Source of the DNA: Chloroflexota bacterium
Lineage (GTDB): Bacteria > Chloroflexota > Limnocylindria > Limnocylindrales > CSP1-4
Assembly (NCBI GenBank): GCA_021815005.1
Contig: JAKAHL010000107.1
Coordinates: 1-7,076 of the forward strand
DNA: 7,076 nucleotides
Reading direction: 5' to 3'
Shown: piece by piece, positions 5,760 through 7,076 of the stretch
Position numbering within the stretch: the stretch's first letter is position 1
Layout: each line of letters opens with the position of its first letter
Position numbers and translations under genes: made by a program
Notes under the pieces: generated by a model
Database searches by the model: none
What the model saw: the letters and a program-made list of their open reading frames with translations, nothing else
What the model was told of the DNA's origin: nothing

Positions 5760-6299
5760 CGTGACAGCCGCCCCGATCGCGGCCCAGAGCGCCTGCTGGG
5801 CGAGCGCGCCGCCGAGTCCCTGCCCGCCGCCCGAGCCCGACGACACCCCGAACCGCAGGAAGGCGTCGATCAGGCCGGCGTTCGCGAGCCAGAAGGCCAC
5901 GACGGCGCCCGCGACGATGCCGCCGTACACCACGGCGCCCATCGTCTGGCCGGTCTTGAAGCCGACGACGCGGGTGACCCCCTCGGTGACCAGGCCGCCG
6001 GCGAAGAAGGCCACGAACAGCGCGAAGAAGCCGAACTGGCCCGAGATGTAGGCGGCCAGCAGCCCGCCGCCGAACGCGACCGCGACGCCGCCGACAAGCT
6101 GGGCCGGCGTGAACGAGGTCAGCGGGTTCCGCAACGGCCGACCGCACTCGGGGCAGCGGAAGCCCACGGGACCCTGCACGGCGCACTGCGTGCAGATCGG
6201 CCGCTCGCAGCGACCGCAGCGGATCAGCGTCTCGCGATCCGGGTGGCGGTAGCAGAACAGGCGGTCGTCGTGGGGGGTCGGGGTTCCCTGGGCAGTCAT
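5730..6299 (-). CDS. B-box-type zinc-finger membrane protein of unknown function
   Basis: The 189-residue product has a cytoplasmic-looking N-terminal double zinc motif with eight evenly paired ligands: C16/H19 (CYRHP), C28/C31 (CGRC), C36/C39 (CTQC) and C49/C52 (CPEC). After NPLTSFTPAQ follow three or four hydrophobic segments at roughly 68-85, 89-104, 120-148 and 163-184, the third and fourth separated by a glycine/serine-rich turn (SSGSGGGQG). The same type of zinc module precedes the membrane domain of many actinobacterial and Chloroflexota rhomboid proteases, but the membrane part here is short and shows no rhomboid GxSG and His motifs, so I do not call it a protease. The ATG at 6299 is used because it is the only start that keeps the full zinc module with a short leader. 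A GGGAG touches the start codon, too close for normal spacing. The last nine codons lie in the 93-bp repeat. It is convergent with the Lgt-like gene. Confidence 0.85.
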   Translation of the reverse strand: MTAQGTPTPHDDRLFCYRHPDRETLIRCGRCERPICTQCAVQGPVGFRCPECGRPLRNPLTSFTPAQLVGGVAVAFGGGLLAAYISGQFGFFALFVAFFAGGLVTEGVTRVVGFKTGQTMGAVVYGGIVAGAVVAFWLANAGLIDAFLRFGVSSGSGGGQGLGGALAQQALWAAIGAAVTVAGARTRVR

Positions 6300-6306
6300 C
6301 TCCCGA

Positions 6307-6312
6307 AGCGTA
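6307..6312 (-). promoter_or_regulatory. Possible -10 box of the zinc-finger gene
   Basis: TACGCT on the minus strand fits TANNNT and ends 7 nt before the ATG, nearly the same arrangement as at selD, which again suggests a leaderless transcript. There is no clear -35. The evidence is weak for a single site; the recurrence of the spacing is what makes it worth recording. Confidence 0.25.
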
Positions 6313-6546
6313 CCCGCGACGCGGTGCTCACGCCGGAACGCTCATCTCCCCTGGGGGCTCATCGCGCTCCGGCAGCCTCGTCGTCCCCGGCCCCGTCTCG
6401 ACCACGCGCTTCGCGACTTGTGCCACTGGCGGCGAGCAGGCGGGCCCGCCATCGTTGGGCGGCACGCAGGAGGCGACGAAACGCGGCCCAAACCCTGCGC
6501 CGCCGGGACCGCGCCGAGCCACTGGCGGACCCGGCCCGCGTGGGAT

Positions 6547-6553
6547 GCAGGAG
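6547..6553 (+). promoter_or_regulatory. Ribosome binding site deciding the SRPBCC start
   Basis: GCAGGAG stands 6 nt before the ATG at 6560. It favours that start over the in-frame ATGs at 6455 and 6545, whose extra residues are low-complexity Pro/Gly/Arg sequence outside the SRPBCC fold. Confidence 0.7.
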
Positions 6554-6559
6554 TCCGCC

Positions 6560-7024
6560 ATGAACGCCGTCATCAACAGCGTGCACCACGAGATCCGGGT
6601 GGACGCCCCGGTGGAGCACGCCTTCGATTTCGCGCGCCGGTCTGACCGGCACCACGACTGGAACCCGTACCTCACGTTCTTCCACGCTTCCGAGCCGCTC
6701 GACACGGTGGGCAGCACGTTCGACGTGATCCTCGACCTCGCCGGCCAGAGCACCTCGTTCCGCGGCACGGTGGCGGAGGCCAAGCCGAACCGGCTGATCC
6801 GCCTGCGCCTGGCCGGGGAGAAGGGCAACGCCGACTGGATCTATCGGTTCGAGCCGGCTGGCGAGGCGACGCAGTTCACGATTGACGTCGAGTACGAGAG
6901 GGACGGCCTGTTCGCGGGGGTCGTGGACCGGCTGATGTTCCACGGCGGGCTGGAGCGCGCCGTCCGGCACGTCGCCGAGAGCTTCGCCGCCATGGCGCCG
7001 TCCGCGGTCCCCGTGACGGCCTGA
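6560..7024 (+). CDS. SRPBCC superfamily protein (polyketide cyclase/dehydrase-like)
   Basis: The 154-residue product has the layout of the START/Bet v 1-like fold. A first strand, HHEIRVDAPVEHAFDF, holds the typical APxExAFxF opening. A helix follows with the W-N-P-Y turn (HHDWNPYLTFF), then paired strands (GSTFDVILDLAG, FRGTVAEAKPNRLIRLRL, WIYRFEPAGEATQFTIDVEYE), and a C-terminal helix rich in Ala, Arg and His (GLERAVRHVAESFAAM). The family binds small hydrophobic ligands in a deep cavity, and members range from cyclases to stress or toxin-related proteins; no specific ligand can be read from this sequence. It has no cysteine, no signal peptide and no membrane segment, so it is cytoplasmic. 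It has its own strong Shine-Dalgarno and is not obviously in an operon with anything visible. Confidence 0.85.
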   Translation: MNAVINSVHHEIRVDAPVEHAFDFARRSDRHHDWNPYLTFFHASEPLDTVGSTFDVILDLAGQSTSFRGTVAEAKPNRLIRLRLAGEKGNADWIYRFEPAGEATQFTIDVEYERDGLFAGVVDRLMFHGGLERAVRHVAESFAAMAPSAVPVTA

Positions 7025-7076
7025 CGTCGTGCGCCGGCACGGCGACCGACGCGTCGGGGCGGCGCGCCGCGGTCTG
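7025..7076. other. Downstream tail with a 12-bp palindrome
   Basis: After the SRPBCC stop the last 52 bases contain the perfect palindrome CCGACGCGTCGG at 7046-7057. It could be part of a terminator stem or an operator for a gene beyond the window, but a palindrome of this kind is not rare in such GC-rich DNA. Confidence 0.25.

Larger units (their letters stand above)
6300..6559. other. 260-bp divergent intergenic region
   Basis: It separates the zinc-finger gene from the SRPBCC gene. Open frames across it on both strands have no recognisable protein character. An 11-bp direct repeat GCCACTGGCGG occurs at 6422-6432 and 6518-6528. No clear promoter for the rightward gene is visible. Confidence 0.4.

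Noticed and set aside
5083..6186. 367-residue minus-strand open frame opposite the Lgt-like and zinc-finger genes
   Set aside because: It is out of frame with the zinc-finger gene and antisense to the Lgt-like gene, with no protein-like motifs. It shares a stretch with another shadow frame only because both cross the 93-bp repeat.
6422..6528. 11-bp direct repeat GCCACTGGCGG in the divergent intergenic region
   Set aside because: Short, two copies about 96 bp apart, not placed at any promoter element I can identify; easily due to chance in GC-rich DNA.

Overview
The window is very GC-rich (clearly above 65% by eye, with strong G/C bias at third codon positions). It is bacterial and chromosomal in character. 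It carries five complete protein genes, one 5'-truncated protein gene and one tRNA gene, with no transposase, integrase, phage gene or CRISPR array. The codon usage, a B-box/zinc-ribbon membrane protein, an Lgt-like membrane enzyme and possible leaderless promoters fit a high-GC Chloroflexota or Actinomycetota lineage. That placement is an inference; nothing in the window fixes the phylum.

Layout. (1) Bases 1-840 (+): the end of a CbiO/NikO-type ECF transporter ATPase with a histidine-rich C-terminal tail, pointing to nickel or cobalt uptake. (2) Bases 938-1034 (-): a selenocysteine tRNA (selC, anticodon TCA), absent from the ORF list because it is RNA. It has a well-formed -10 box just upstream and a GC hairpin beyond its 3' end. 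(3) Bases 1264-2346 (+): selD, selenophosphate synthetase, divergent from selC. Together they show that the organism very probably makes selenocysteine. selA and selB are not in the window. (4) Bases 2655-4805 (+): a large secreted lipoprotein with a ZU5-like region, a putative papain-like cysteine-peptidase domain and a beta-rich C-terminal domain. It overlaps by one base (TAATG) with (5) bases 4805-5635 (+), an Lgt-family membrane protein, so a lipoprotein and a relative of the enzyme that lipidates lipoproteins appear translationally coupled. (6) Bases 5730-6299 (-): an eight-ligand zinc-finger/multi-TM membrane protein, convergent with the Lgt-like gene. (7) Bases 6560-7024 (+): an SRPBCC (polyketide-cyclase-like) protein.

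The points most worth following are: a perfect 93-bp direct repeat, one copy downstream of selD and the other between the convergent genes at 5.7 kb, overlapping the 3' end of the zinc-finger gene; the lipoprotein/Lgt-like coupled pair; the SelD active-site cysteine, which uses the only TGT among 18 cysteine codons in the window (one base from the selenocysteine codon TGA); and a G-G mismatch at the eighth acceptor-stem pair of the selenocysteine tRNA. I do not see a wholly new multi-gene system. The coupled lipoprotein/Lgt-like pair is the best candidate for undescribed biology.
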